Assembly (NCBI GenBank): GCA_003170085.1
Contig: PMZT01000016.1
Coordinates: forward strand, 1 to 42,054
DNA length: 42,054 bases
DNA from: Planctomycetia bacterium
Lineage (GTDB): Bacteria; Planctomycetota; Phycisphaerae; FEN-1346
Direction: 5' to 3'
Shown here: piece after piece, positions 1-9,693 of the stretch
Layout: every line of letters starts with the position of its first letter
How positions within the stretch are numbered: position 1 is the stretch's first letter
Notes under the pieces: model-generated
The model's database searches: none
What the model was told of the DNA's origin: nothing
Seen by the model: only the letters and a program-made list of their open reading frames with translations
Position numbers and translations under genes: made by a program

Positions 1-2
1 AC

Positions 3-305
3 CCTCGAACCGGAGCAAGGCATAAGTTGCTTTACTGGTCAATGCTCGAGTATGCCTGCCGGCGCCAAACCCCGTGCTTCGATTTCGGCCGCAGCACACA
101 GGATTCCGGCACCTATCGCTTCAAGGCCCAGTGGGGCGCCAAGGAGGTCCCCCTCTACTGGTTCTACCTCCTGCGGCCGGGCGAGGAGATCCCCGACCTG
201 CGGCCCGATAGCCCGAAATATCGCCTTGCTACAGCCCTGTGGCGGCGGCTTCCATTATGCCTCGTCCGCCTGATTGGTCCGCGAATCATCGCCAGGCTCT
301 CGTAG
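3..305 (+). CDS. FemAB/GNAT-like protein, C-terminal part (partial at window edge)
   Basis: The frame is open from the window edge to a TAG at 303-305, so the gene starts outside the window. The visible part carries YWSMLEYAC, FDFGRST, SGTYRFKAQWG and PLYWFYLL. These match the end of the FemAB-type acyltransferase fold in proteins associated with exopolysaccharide or PEP-CTERM clusters. Such proteins are thought to transfer an aminoacyl or acyl group in envelope biosynthesis, but the substrate is unknown here. The neighbouring UDP-GlcNAc 2-epimerase on the other strand fits a surface-polysaccharide setting. The family call is good; the function is inferred. Confidence 0.7.
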   Translation, partial: PRTGARHKLLYWSMLEYACRRQTPCFDFGRSTQDSGTYRFKAQWGAKEVPLYWFYLLRPGEEIPDLRPDSPKYRLATALWRRLPLCLVRLIGPRIIARLS

Positions 306-414
306 CCTGGTGCCGTGGCTGTCTACCGCCTGAGGGGAGGAGTGCCGCGATGCAGCTGTTCAGAGTCACCTTTGTACAGACGTGCTGACCCATGCAAACC
401 GCCGCTAAAGTACT

Positions 415-1503
415 TCAGACCGACTTCCGCAGCACATCCACGATGCGGTCCGCGGCATGGCCGTCCCAGAGGTCGGGGGTGCGGGAAGTGGATTCCGGCG
501 CCGCCATGACACGGCGGAAGGCGGCTTCGATGCGGGCGGGATCGGTGCCGACGAGTTGATTGCAGCCCACATCCACCGTCACCGGCCGCTCGGTGTTCTC
601 GCGCAGCGTCAGGCACGGCACCTTCAAGATGGTGGTCTCTTCCTGGATGCCGCCGGAGTCGGTCAGCACAAGCCGGGCCTCGGCCATCAGCCGCAGGAAA
701 TCGAGGTATCCCAGCGGTTCCACCAGGCGAAGGCCCCGCTCGGCCCCGGCGCCGGCCAGGCCGAACTGTTCCAGGTTCCGCCGCGTCCGCGGGTGGACCG
801 GGAAGATGATGGGCAGTTCGCGGCCGATCTCGCCCAAGGCCTCGATGAGCCGGCCGAGCGTAGTGGGATCGTCGACGTTCGCGGGCCGATGAAGCGTCAG
901 GACGGCGTAGCGGCGCGGGACGAGGCCAAGGTCCGCCAGGATGGGCCGGCTGCGCGCCCGCTCGAGGTTCCGCAGGAGCGTGTCGATCATGACGTTGCCG
1001 ACGAAATGGACCTTCTCGGGGGCCACGCCCTCGCGTTTCAGGTTCGCCAGGCCGCTGGGCTCGGTCACGAAAAGCAGGTCGCTGATGGCATCAGTCAGGA
1101 GGCGGTTGATCTCCTCGGGCATGGTCCGGTCGAAACTGCGCAGGCCCGCCTCGACGTGGGCCACCCGCACGCCCATGCGTACGGCCACCAGGGCGCACGC
1201 CACGGTGCTATTGACGTCGCCGACCACGAGGACGATGTCGGGCCGGTGCTCGGCTACAATCGGCTCGAAGCGCAGCATGATCTCGGCCGTCTGCCACGTG
1301 GGCGAACCGGAGCCGACGCCCAGGTTGACGTCCGGTCGCGGGATGCCCAGTTCATCGAAGAACTGCTCGCTCATCCGGGCATCGTAATGCTGGCCGGTAT
1401 GGACGAGGAGTGGCTGAATAGATGGGTGCCGCCGATAGGCTTCCATCAGCGGGGCGATCTTCATGAAGTTCGGACGCGCGCCGCAGACATTGATGATTCT
1501 CAT
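415..1503 (-). CDS. wecB: UDP-N-acetylglucosamine 2-epimerase (non-hydrolysing)
   Basis: This 362-residue cytoplasmic enzyme interconverts UDP-GlcNAc and UDP-ManNAc, supplying ManNAc units for surface polysaccharide. It has the full family signature: an N-terminal GARPNFMKIAPL nucleotide-binding start, HTGQHYD, VVGDVNST, HVEAGLRS, TLHRPANVD, FPVHPRT and DSGGIQEE near the C-terminus. Length is normal for the family. I start it at the ATG at 1503-1501 because AAGGA lies six bases upstream and the protein then begins MRIINV as in homologues; a start 15 bases earlier lacks a ribosome site. With the FemAB-like tail upstream it suggests the edge of an exopolysaccharide locus. Confidence 0.93.
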   Translation of the reverse strand: MRIINVCGARPNFMKIAPLMEAYRRHPSIQPLLVHTGQHYDARMSEQFFDELGIPRPDVNLGVGSGSPTWQTAEIMLRFEPIVAEHRPDIVLVVGDVNSTVACALVAVRMGVRVAHVEAGLRSFDRTMPEEINRLLTDAISDLLFVTEPSGLANLKREGVAPEKVHFVGNVMIDTLLRNLERARSRPILADLGLVPRRYAVLTLHRPANVDDPTTLGRLIEALGEIGRELPIIFPVHPRTRRNLEQFGLAGAGAERGLRLVEPLGYLDFLRLMAEARLVLTDSGGIQEETTILKVPCLTLRENTERPVTVDVGCNQLVGTDPARIEAAFRRVMAAPESTSRTPDLWDGHAADRIVDVLRKSV

Positions 1504-1713
1504 GGCCGATCCTTGCACGCCCCCCGCTTGCTGCGCAGGCCGGAACCGACCGAGCCGCTCAGCCAGGAGGCCACGCGTCTCCTATATCGGCACGTGGCAG
1601 ATATGAGTCAAGAACAAAACGCCGGACAGGGGTCGCCAGATAGAGTGTCATGGCCGACTGAGCTGGCCAGCCAGATCGGCCCGGCCCACGAGACCTCTGG
1701 GAAGTTCATACAC

Positions 1714-2340
1714 TCAGCCGCCTTGCGGGCGCTGCTCCGCGTGGAACCCGATGCGTTTTCTGGGCGGCTGCGGCGGCGGGATCATCAACTCGCGAATGGC
1801 GTCGAACACCACGCGGAACTGGGAGTCGTACTTGCTCTCCAATTCGTTCAGCCGCTGGGCCAGGTCGGCATGCGTGGCAAGCATCTGCCGCAGGCGAACA
1901 AAAGCCCGCATGATCTCGATATTGACCCACACGGCCCGTTGGCTTCGCAGGACGCTCGACAGCATGGCCACGCCCTGTTCGGTAAAGGCGCGCGGCGGCT
2001 TGCGCGTCCCGCCCCAACTTGATGTTCCAGAATGGAACTTCAAGTTCTCAAACTCCTTGCGAGTCAGGCTGAACATAAAATCGCCGGGAAAGCGGCCGAG
2101 GTTACGGCTTACCGCCTTGTTCAGGTTGCCCGTCGTTACGCCATACATGGGTGCCAGGTCCCTGTCCAGCATGACCTTGTGACCGCGGATGAGAAGGATG
2201 CTGCGCTCGATGCGCTCCACCGGCACAACGGCCTTACGCTCCGGCAACGTTGCGGCAGGGATGCGCTTGCGTCTGCCTTTGTGGTGGACGGATTCGACGG
2301 GTATCTTTTTCGCATTGTCGGCCTTCTTGGCCATTGGCAT
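1714..2340 (-). CDS. ORF6N domain protein
   Basis: About residues 41-130 match the ORF6N (KilA-N related) DNA-binding domain: [20 protein letters not shown], then [23 protein letters not shown] and [17 protein letters not shown] helical tail with a likely coiled coil ([16 protein letters not shown]) and a basic proline-rich end follow. Such proteins are common in phage and accessory regions, with poorly defined DNA-binding roles. The start is uncertain: MPMAKK at 2340 or MAKK at 2334 is preferred, with a weak AGG upstream. The frame is open as far as 2469, but the extra residues do not look family-like. It stands alone, reading toward wecB with about 210 bases between them. Confidence 0.85.
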   Translation of the reverse strand: MPMAKKADNAKKIPVESVHHKGRRKRIPAATLPERKAVVPVERIERSILLIRGHKVMLDRDLAPMYGVTTGNLNKAVSRNLGRFPGDFMFSLTRKEFENLKFHSGTSSWGGTRKPPRAFTEQGVAMLSSVLRSQRAVWVNIEIMRAFVRLRQMLATHADLAQRLNELESKYDSQFRVVFDAIRELMIPPPQPPRKRIGFHAEQRPQGG

Positions 2341-2732
2341 ATTACCTATTTGGCGATCTTGCGCCATTAGGCGCTTTGGCCCAGGCCGAGGCATTCGACT
2401 TGCTGCACGTACGTCCGTCAGATACTGACACAGTAGGCCCCGGTTGCCGACGGCTACCCATTCTGACAACTTCCCGACCCATCTACAACAGGTTAATCAC
2501 GAGTTAGGGTAACCATACGCTCGGCCAGGTCATCCCGCGACTTGGCGGCCAGCGGCACCCGATTGTGGTGGTGTGAGTGGTTCGGCCATTGCACACAGGC
2601 GAGTGCGCCAGTAACCTGTATTCGGTGGTCGCTTATCGGAAGGCAAAGTCTGCAACGCGGCTTTTCAAGACACAACGTCGTTGCCGCCGGTCCGGTAGCG
2701 CAGCGACGTCATTTACAAGGGAAGGAAACTGA
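2341..2732. other. Intergenic region without a convincing gene
   Basis: This stretch separates the ORF6N gene (leftward) from the GH28-like gene (rightward) and should contain two divergent promoters. I could not assign good -35/-10 pairs. A 60-codon minus-strand frame at 2493-2675 resembles no family I know. The only clear signal is the ribosome site AAGGAA five bases before the ATG at 2733. Confidence 0.4.
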
Positions 2733-4217
2733 ATGAGAATCGAGAACTTCAGCTCCCTCTTCCGTCGTTCGGCGGCGATGCCGGCGGTGTTCGTGATCCT
2801 CGTTCTGGCCGCGTGCGGCGCGGCCGGGGTAGCGGAAGGCAAGGTGGTCGTTTATCCCGCGCCGCCCGGCGAGCCGATCAGCCCGGATTACCGGGTCTCG
2901 GTCGCGGGGCAGGAGGTGCCCGTTTATGTGGCCAAGGTCGCCCCCGCCGACGCGCAGCGGCGCTGGAAGGCCATGGACGACAAGAAGAACTCCGCCGACT
3001 ATTTCGATACGGCGGCCTTCGCATCCTTCGACATGCAGGGCGCGGTGACCGTTACCGTGACGGTGCCCGCGACGGTTTCGGCGGCAAAGGTCCTTCCCGC
3101 CTCCGCCGGGATTACGCCGACGATCCGCGAGAAGTCCGTTTCCTTCACCGTGGCCTCGCCCCGGCACCTGACGGTCGAGATCAACGGCGAATGGGTGAAG
3201 TCCTTGCACCTCTTTGCCAACCCGCCCGAGACCGATGCGCCCCGGCCCGACGATCCCAACGTCATTTACTTCGGGCCGGGAGTGCACAAGGTCAGCCACG
3301 TGGTGGTCGGCGACAATAAGACCGTGTACATCGCGGGCGGGGCCGTGGTGCGGGCGGTGATCGATCCAGACGAAAAGTTCAACATCAGCAGCTACAGCGG
3401 CCTGCGCGGCTACGCACCGACGTTCGAACTGCGGGGGCGGAACATCACTTTCCGCGGGCGCGGCATCCTCGATGCCGGCGGCTGCACGACCCACGCCCGG
3501 AACATGATCCTCGTCCAGGGATCCGACATCACCCTGGAGGGTGTGATCCTGCGCGACTCGAGCACCTGGAACATCCCCATCCGCCGGTCCGACCGCGTCA
3601 CGGTCCGGAACGTCAAGGTGCTCGGCTACCGGGCGAACTCCGACGGCATCGATATATGCAACAGCCGCGACGTAACGGTCGAGAACTGCTTCCTCCGCAC
3701 CCTCGACGACCTCATCGTCGTGAAGTCGGACAAGGGGCAAGGCGAAGTGAAGCACATCGTGGCCAGGGGCTGCGTGCTGTGGAACCAGGTGGCGCATGCG
3801 CTGAGCGTCGGCGCGGAACTCCGCGAAAACGTGGACGACGTGCTGTTCACCGATTGCGACGTGATCCATGACCAGGGGCGGGAATGGTCGCTGCGCGTGT
3901 ACCACTGCGATGCCGCCCGGATCAGCAACATCCGCTTCGAGAACATCCGCATTGAGGAGGCGCGTAAATTCATCTCGCTGTGGATCGGCAAGGCCGTGTG
4001 GACCCACGACCAGGAACTGGGGCACATCCAGGGCGTGACGTTCAAGGACATCCGGGCTGCCGGCGATTCTCCGCTCAAGGTGGAATTGGTCGGCGGCGAT
4101 GAAGAGCACATGATCGAGGACGTGCTCTTCCAGGACGTGGTGCTCAATGGTAAGCCGTTGACGCGCGACGGGGTGAAGGCGAACGCATTCGTGAAGAACG
4201 TGGTCATACGGCCATGA
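2733..4217 (+). CDS. GH28/GH49-type right-handed beta-helix glycoside hydrolase, lipoprotein
   Basis: This 494-residue exported protein probably cleaves a glycan. Residues 1-28 form a lipoprotein signal with lipobox LAAC (Cys28). Residues about 38-160 form a beta-rich N-terminal domain, followed by a beta-helix with repeated short strands (NITFRGRGILD, SDITLEGVILRDS, DRVTVRNVKVLG, RDVTVENCFLRT). GH28-like catalytic features are NSDGID at 302-307 and the Asp pair at 325-326. The usual GHG motif is replaced by AHALSVGAEL near 355-362, so it is not a standard polygalacturonase; the N-terminal domain recalls GH49 and related helix enzymes. AAGGAA lies five bases before the ATG. It converges with the DUF6259 gene across 65 bases with no clear terminator. 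Confidence 0.75.
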   Translation: MRIENFSSLFRRSAAMPAVFVILVLAACGAAGVAEGKVVVYPAPPGEPISPDYRVSVAGQEVPVYVAKVAPADAQRRWKAMDDKKNSADYFDTAAFASFDMQGAVTVTVTVPATVSAAKVLPASAGITPTIREKSVSFTVASPRHLTVEINGEWVKSLHLFANPPETDAPRPDDPNVIYFGPGVHKVSHVVVGDNKTVYIAGGAVVRAVIDPDEKFNISSYSGLRGYAPTFELRGRNITFRGRGILDAGGCTTHARNMILVQGSDITLEGVILRDSSTWNIPIRRSDRVTVRNVKVLGYRANSDGIDICNSRDVTVENCFLRTLDDLIVVKSDKGQGEVKHIVARGCVLWNQVAHALSVGAELRENVDDVLFTDCDVIHDQGREWSLRVYHCDAARISNIRFENIRIEEARKFISLWIGKAVWTHDQELGHIQGVTFKDIRAAGDSPLKVELVGGDEEHMIEDVLFQDVVLNGKPLTRDGVKANAFVKNVVIRP

Positions 4218-4282
4218 CTGCGGGCAGGCCCATGAACGCCAGGGGAACGGGAGCGTGCAACTCACCTTGGCCACTTGCCGTC

Positions 4283-6475
4283 CTACGGTATCGCAAGTTC
4301 CCACGCCCAGGCTTGCCTCGCACCCGCAGAGACCGCCCGCTGGAACACCCTCGGCACCGGCTCCCCTGATCCGTCCTGCCCAATCCGCCTGAGGGTCAGC
4401 GAACCGGCCGGCAAATCGTACCGTGCGGCATCGAAATCCAGCGTGGCTTGGACCGGTTCGTTGCCCACGTTGACCATCAGGAGCACCAGCTTCTTCTCCT
4501 TGGGTAGCCGCCATGCGCCAACCATGAGGGCGTCCGTGGTCACGGGCCAGGTTCCGCTCCACTGCCAGTCGGCCGTGACGCGCGGGATGGTTCCCAGGAG
4601 CCGCGGCGGCCGGGCCATCTCGCCGGCATAGAAGTAGCGCCGCAGCGCATATCGTAACCGCACGACTTGGCGCAGGAACTCGGCATTGCCCTTCTCATGG
4701 ACCACATCCGGATCGAGCCAGCCGATCTGCTCGCCGTAAACGAGCTGCTGCCCGGCCTTCATCTGCAGGGCCAGGTCCTTGGTCGGGCCGCCGCGGTAAG
4801 CCCGGCCGAACATCTGGATCGCGCCGCCGTAGACGGCCGGGAAGACCGGCACCTGGCCGTCGTACTGCCAGTGCCACGTCAGGTAACCGTCGAAGACCTG
4901 CGTGTAGAGCTCGGCGTTACACTCGGTGGTGAGCATACAGTCGGCCGGTTTGGCCTTGCGGATCGACTCCAAAAGGGCCCAGTAGCCTTCGGTCCACCAG
5001 TGGCCGCCGCCCAGGGGATGGCCGTGCGTGCGATCGAAGCAAAGCTCGGGCTTGGCCGCGGCGATTTGGTCCATGTAAACGCCCTTCACGCCGCACTCGC
5101 CGAAAAGCCGGAGCACCGTCGCTTGTATCGTGCTGCGCCAAAGCTCGGTGGTCGGGCACATGACCGCCAACTGCACGGGGCTGCCGTCGGACTCCTTGCT
5201 TCCGTACATCTCAATGTAAGGCTTGCCCTGTTCGTCCTTGGTGGCGGCCGGCAAGGCCAGGCGGGTGAACTCGAAGTCCTCCCGCCCCCGGTCGTGCGTG
5301 TCCCACAGCCGGCTGTTGATGTAGGGCATCACGTACACACCCGACGCCTGGAGGTCGCGAACCGCCTCGGCGAACCCCGGCTTGGCCGGAAAGTAGTGTG
5401 GATAGTCGTTGTCGAAGGGGATCTGATGCCAGGAGTACCAGTGGAAGCCGATCGGCACGCCGAGGTACTTCTGGAACTCCTTGACCCGGGCGGCACACTC
5501 GCCGGGTGCCCCGCCGGTCTGGGCCCAGGCCGAGAGTTCCCGCATCCACAGGGGCGTGTCGGCGCGGCCCTCGGACTCGAGCCGCGGATACCAACGGGCG
5601 CAGCGGCGAACCCAGTCGCGGTAGATTACCGCGGCGTCGAACCAGTCGCCCTGCAGAAGCTGCCACACGGCCTCGCCGCTCAGTTCGAACCCGTTGCCGC
5701 CCACGCCCATATCGGCCGCCGGGTGCTCGAATGCCAAGGTCACGGCCCGCTCCGCCGGCCGACTCTCCACGACGATGTCCTTGGTGCTCCCCAGCGGGTC
5801 GTGCATGGCCACATAGAGGCCCGCCTTGCCCTCGGCGTCGTAAGCTGCCAGCAGTTGCATGCTGGTCCAGCCGCTGGGATAGGTGCCTCGGTACTGAAAA
5901 GCTCGCCGCCACGGGTCCTGCTGCAACTCACCTGCGCCGCGAGGCAAAAGGACCTTGGCCTGTGGCCCCAGGTCGGTCACGGCCAGTTGCGGGAAGCGGA
6001 CCTGCCAGACGCTCCACTCGGCCGGCGCGCCTTCGATACGCAACGTCCAGCGGAACGCCCCCGCCGCATCCGGCACGACGTGGGCCACCACGCGAAGCTC
6101 GCCCAGCCGACGATCGGCCGGGCGCTGCCAGCGAATCTCGGCGCCCTTGCTCGGATCGGGCATGCGTACTTCGCATCCGGTCCAGCCGTCCTCAGCGTTC
6201 AATCGTAGCGTTTCCTTGGCAGCCACCTGCCGGAGCGTGAGCTCGAAAAGCGGCAAGGCTTTCGGGGCGAGCATTTGGCGGCGCGAAGCGACATCGTACA
6301 AGTTGGTCAGGCGGACGCCGCCGTCGCCCTGCTGAAGAATCAGCCCCAGGTTGCCGGCGGTCAACTCGGTCCGACCGGTTGGCTCGCCGCCGGCGGCCGC
6401 GTGAGCACCCATCAAGATGAAGGCGCACAGGCCGAACAGCCAAATGCGACGGATTGTTGCGCTCGTGCCGACCAT
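4283..6475 (-). CDS. DUF6259-type secreted TIM-barrel glycoside hydrolase-like protein
   Basis: This 730-residue protein begins with a signal peptide (IWLFGLCAFILMGAHAAAGG). An N-terminal beta-sandwich (about 35-270) is followed by a TIM-barrel-like region (about 305-620) with FHWYSWHQIPFDNDYPHYFP, YVMPYINSRLWD, GVYMDQI and MLTTECNAE, then a C-terminal beta domain ending at TAG. The order recalls DUF6259 proteins of PVC bacteria, distantly related to clan-D/GH101-like barrels. Candidate catalytic acids are Asp469 (YMDQ) and Glu518 (TTEC), by position only. The substrate is unknown. A purine-rich AAGGGAAGG lies about ten bases before the ATG. It diverges from the beta-helix/LamG gene across 239 bases in which I see no firm promoter. 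Confidence 0.65.
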   Translation of the reverse strand: MVGTSATIRRIWLFGLCAFILMGAHAAAGGEPTGRTELTAGNLGLILQQGDGGVRLTNLYDVASRRQMLAPKALPLFELTLRQVAAKETLRLNAEDGWTGCEVRMPDPSKGAEIRWQRPADRRLGELRVVAHVVPDAAGAFRWTLRIEGAPAEWSVWQVRFPQLAVTDLGPQAKVLLPRGAGELQQDPWRRAFQYRGTYPSGWTSMQLLAAYDAEGKAGLYVAMHDPLGSTKDIVVESRPAERAVTLAFEHPAADMGVGGNGFELSGEAVWQLLQGDWFDAAVIYRDWVRRCARWYPRLESEGRADTPLWMRELSAWAQTGGAPGECAARVKEFQKYLGVPIGFHWYSWHQIPFDNDYPHYFPAKPGFAEAVRDLQASGVYVMPYINSRLWDTHDRGREDFEFTRLALPAATKDEQGKPYIEMYGSKESDGSPVQLAVMCPTTELWRSTIQATVLRLFGECGVKGVYMDQIAAAKPELCFDRTHGHPLGGGHWWTEGYWALLESIRKAKPADCMLTTECNAELYTQVFDGYLTWHWQYDGQVPVFPAVYGGAIQMFGRAYRGGPTKDLALQMKAGQQLVYGEQIGWLDPDVVHEKGNAEFLRQVVRLRYALRRYFYAGEMARPPRLLGTIPRVTADWQWSGTWPVTTDALMVGAWRLPKEKKLVLLMVNVGNEPVQATLDFDAARYDLPAGSLTLRRIGQDGSGEPVPRVFQRAVSAGARQAWAWELAIP

Positions 6476-6714
6476 CAGATGCCCACCTTCCCTTGGACGA
6501 AACCCGACTTCCAGGCAGGAGTAGCCGTGTTTCTCATTTCAACTCCGCTCGGACACGCCCCGCGCAGCCGTAGCCGCCTCATGCTAACGTGGTGGTGCCC
6601 CGCTTGCCAGCGGGCGAACTGTCACTGACGGAGTTCGTGTGGCGCGCGGTCTTGGCCGGTTTTTCTGGCGGCGCGTGCGTTTCATGGCTATTCTAGGCTC
6701 GACAAGGGGAACCC

Positions 6715-9204
6715 ATGCGATCAACCAACCTACTTTGCGTCCGTATCCTGGCGTGCGCCCTGGGCGTGCTGTTCGGTTCAGCGGCATTCGCCGGCACGGA
6801 GTTGCACGTCGCCCCGAACGGCAGCGATGCAAACCCCGGCACGCTTGATAAGCCGCTGGCCACGCTGCAACGGGCGCGCGACCTCATCCGCCAGCTCAGG
6901 AAGGGCGACCAACCTCCGCAAGGGGGCGTGCGCGTAATCCTGCACGAAGGCCGGTACTTTCTGGCCGAGCCGCTGGTTCTCGGCCCGCAGGACTCCGGCG
7001 CGGAAGGCGCCCCGATCATCTACTCTGCCGAAGCGGGCAAGAACGTCGTGCTCAGCGGCGGCCGGTTGATCACGGGGTGGAAGAACGTCAGGGACAACCT
7101 TTGGACGGTCGCCCTGCCCGAGGTCCAGCAAGGTAAATGGTATTTCCGCCAGCTCTTCACCGGCGACCGGCGCCTGACGCGGGCGCGATCTCCCAACAGC
7201 GGGTTCTTCCTGAGCACCGGCCCCTTGTCGAAGTACGCCGGCGGACTGAAGGACCACTGGGGCGGCATGAAGGCCGTGGGCGGGCTGCGCGCAACCGAGC
7301 CCGACTTGTTCTGCGGCATGAACTTCCGCGCCGGCGACATCAAGGCGGCCAAGGACCTCGACCAAGCCGAGGTCCTGACCTGGCACAGTTGGGAATGCTC
7401 CTGGCAAACGGTCCGCCGGATCGACGAGGCCCAGCACGACGTCTACTTCAACACGCCCTGCCGCTACCCGGTTGGCTTCTTCTCTCCCGAATGCCGCTAC
7501 CGCGTGGAGAACATCGCCGAGGCGCTCGACGAACCCGGCGAGTGGCTGCTGGACCGCAAGACCGGCGTCCTTTCCTATCTCGCCGCCAAGGATGAAAATC
7601 CCAACACCATGGGCATCGTCGCGCCCGTGCTCCAGAAACTGCTCGTGCTGGACGGCGACGGCCATGCCGGACAGTTCGTGCAGCACGTGACCTTCAGCGG
7701 CCTCAGTTTCCGCCACGCCGATTATCCGCTGGGCATCTACGACGTCGCTCCCGGCTGGCCCGCGCAGGCGCTCAAGGTGGACCCGACGTGGCCAAAGGAT
7801 TTCCCGCCCGGTTACACCGACGCCCAGGCCGCCCCCAACTGCGGGCAGGTCATCGAATTCAACTCCGCCCGCCATTGCACGCTCGAGCGGTGCGAAGTCA
7901 CCCTAATCGGCAACTACGCGCTGGCGATCCAGAACGCCTCCCGGGCCAACCGCGTTGCCGGGTGCTTCCTCCACGACCTCGGCGGCGGAGGCATCCGCGT
8001 GGGACCCCCGACGAGAACCGTCAAGAATCTCGACAAAGACGACACCCCCAGCGACAACCTGATCGAGGACAACACGATCCGCCACACCAGCCTGGTGCAC
8101 CCCTCGGCCGTGGGCATCATGATCGCCCAGAGCCAGGCCAATCGCGTGCGGCACAACGAGATCGCCGATATCGGTTACGCGGGCATCCACATCGGCTGGA
8201 CGTGGGGCCGCGATCCCAACTACACGAGCGACAACCTCCTCGAGGCCAATCACATCTTCGGCGCCATGCGCGACCTGGCCGACGCGGGCGGCATCTACTC
8301 GCTGGGCATCCAGGCCGGAACCGTCTTCCGCGAGAACTACATCCACGACATCGTCTCGCCGCGCGGCGCCATCGGCGCGCCGGTCAACGGCATGTTCTTC
8401 GACGAAGGCACGCGCGACCTGCGGGTGGAGCGCAACGTCATCCGCAACTGCCTCCAGCCCATACGCTTCAACCAGTGCAAATACGATGAACAGACCTTCG
8501 TCGAGAACAGCCTGGGCCTGAGCCTCCTGCGTGGCAAGCCCGCCGGCAAGATGGTCGCCGGCAAAGACGGTAACGGCTGCCTCTTCAGCGACGGCGGACA
8601 GGTCGTGGGGCATTGGCCCGACCTGGAAACGGACTTCTTCACGCTCTGCGCCTGGATCAAGCTGGACGCCCTGCCCCAGGGCGCCGAATCCCGCCAGTGG
8701 ATCGCCGGCAAGAACGCCGACGAATGGAGCGACGCCCACTACTCGCTGCTCGTGCAGGGCGACAAGCCGGCCGCGTACGTGAACCTCGGCGGTGGCAAGG
8801 AGAACCGTTTCAGCCTCACGGGCAAGCAGCCGCTGGTTGCCGGCCAGTGGCATCACGTGGCCATGACCCTCGGCCGCACCACGATAGGCCTCTTCCTGGA
8901 CGGCCAGCCCGCGGGCGAGATGAAACTTCAGTCGTCGCGAAAGAAAGGCACCGGCGACCTGGTCATCGGCGGCCGCCCTGATGGCTGGAAGCCCGGCAAC
9001 TTCCACGGCATCATCGACGACGTGCGTTTCTACCGCCGCAACCTGAACGCCGCGCAGTTGAAGGCCATCATCTCCGCCCCCGCCCAACTCGACTGGGACA
9101 CGGGCCTCGTGCACGCCTGGACCTTCGACAGCGAATCGCCGGCCTTCAACGCCGACCCGGTGATCCAATCCGCCGGCCCGCGCAGCAACCTCCGGCGGCC
9201 GTAA
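6715..9204 (+). CDS. Secreted parallel beta-helix protein with C-terminal LamG domain (GH141-like)
   Basis: This 829-residue protein has a signal peptide ending near AFA26. The mature start TELHVAPNGSDANPGT with PLATLQRARDLIR is the usual opening of GH141-like beta-helix enzymes, some of which are alpha-L-fucosidases or xylanases. Helix coils run through about residue 590, with asparagine-rich turns such as SDNLIEDNTIRHTS and RENYIHDIVSPRG. Residues about 615-815 form a LamG/concanavalin-like domain (FFTLCAWIKLD, QWHHVAMTL, GLFLDGQPAG, IDDVRFYRRNL) that probably binds glycan. AAGGGG lies just upstream of the ATG. GH141 membership is inferred from the N-terminal pattern; a generic beta-helix lyase or epimerase remains possible. 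Confidence 0.7.
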   Translation: MRSTNLLCVRILACALGVLFGSAAFAGTELHVAPNGSDANPGTLDKPLATLQRARDLIRQLRKGDQPPQGGVRVILHEGRYFLAEPLVLGPQDSGAEGAPIIYSAEAGKNVVLSGGRLITGWKNVRDNLWTVALPEVQQGKWYFRQLFTGDRRLTRARSPNSGFFLSTGPLSKYAGGLKDHWGGMKAVGGLRATEPDLFCGMNFRAGDIKAAKDLDQAEVLTWHSWECSWQTVRRIDEAQHDVYFNTPCRYPVGFFSPECRYRVENIAEALDEPGEWLLDRKTGVLSYLAAKDENPNTMGIVAPVLQKLLVLDGDGHAGQFVQHVTFSGLSFRHADYPLGIYDVAPGWPAQALKVDPTWPKDFPPGYTDAQAAPNCGQVIEFNSARHCTLERCEVTLIGNYALAIQNASRANRVAGCFLHDLGGGGIRVGPPTRTVKNLDKDDTPSDNLIEDNTIRHTSLVHPSAVGIMIAQSQANRVRHNEIADIGYAGIHIGWTWGRDPNYTSDNLLEANHIFGAMRDLADAGGIYSLGIQAGTVFRENYIHDIVSPRGAIGAPVNGMFFDEGTRDLRVERNVIRNCLQPIRFNQCKYDEQTFVENSLGLSLLRGKPAGKMVAGKDGNGCLFSDGGQVVGHWPDLETDFFTLCAWIKLDALPQGAESRQWIAGKNADEWSDAHYSLLVQGDKPAAYVNLGGGKENRFSLTGKQPLVAGQWHHVAMTLGRTTIGLFLDGQPAGEMKLQSSRKKGTGDLVIGGRPDGWKPGNFHGIIDDVRFYRRNLNAAQLKAIISAPAQLDWDTGLVHAWTFDSESPAFNADPVIQSAGPRSNLRRP

Positions 9205-9262
9205 GCGGCCGGGGTCAGCCACGAGCATAGGAGCAGTGAACTTGCGGCGGCGAAGCGTTCCT

Positions 9263-9691
9263 TCAGCCCATGAAGACCTCGGGGCTCACCTTGAATCGCC
9301 CCGCCAGTTTGCGGAGGTGCTCGACCGTCAGCGACCGCTCGCCCTTGAGAATCTTCGATCCCATACTCACGTGCACGCCCAAGAGCCGGGCAAGATCGGA
9401 TGCGCTCATGTCGTTCTCGGCCAGCAGATACTTCAGAACGCCGATCCCGCTGATATCTGCAGTCTCAATGGCATGGTGCCGGGCCTCGTAGGCCTGCACC
9501 AACTGTACAAGGGTCTCCAGATACCTCTCCTGGCCCCTGGTCAACTTGCCGGCTGCCATCAGGGCATCAATCATCTCCACCGTGTTCTCGTAGTGAACGT
9601 CGTCGATGATGGCCTGGGGCGGCATCATCCGCACAAGATCTTCGAAGCGACCCGGCAGCTTCTTCTTGTCAAGACTCTTCGTCGCAGACAT
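9263..9691 (-). CDS. higA: HigA-type antitoxin (HTH XRE family)
   Basis: This 142-residue antitoxin of a type II toxin-antitoxin pair should bind the HigB toxin and its own promoter. The C-terminal half is a helix-turn-helix (LAENDMSASDLARLLGVH, MGSKILKGERSLTVEHLRKL, RFKVSPEVF). The N-terminal half (LPGRFEDLVRMMPPQAIIDD, LETLVQLVQAYEARH) matches the long HigA subfamily. The start at 9691 is chosen because AAGGAG lies five bases upstream; the frame is open farther to 9895, but that part overlaps higB. The gene starts two bases after the higB stop, giving the toxin-first order usual for higBA. Confidence 0.9.
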   Translation of the reverse strand: MSATKSLDKKKLPGRFEDLVRMMPPQAIIDDVHYENTVEMIDALMAAGKLTRGQERYLETLVQLVQAYEARHHAIETADISGIGVLKYLLAENDMSASDLARLLGVHVSMGSKILKGERSLTVEHLRKLAGRFKVSPEVFMG

Positions 9692-9693
9692 GG

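Noticed and set aside
457-2022. 521-codon open frame on the plus strand over wecB and the ORF6N gene
   Set aside because: It is antisense to two well-matched genes, and its translation shows no family motif. Long antisense frames are common at this GC content.
2709-4562. 617-codon minus frame over the GH28-like gene
   Set aside because: Low-complexity His/Asp/Arg-rich translation typical of an antisense shadow.
6778-9228. Two long minus frames (6778-7875 and 7903-9228) over the beta-helix/LamG gene
   Set aside because: Antisense to a coherent signal-peptide protein; no motif or ribosome site.
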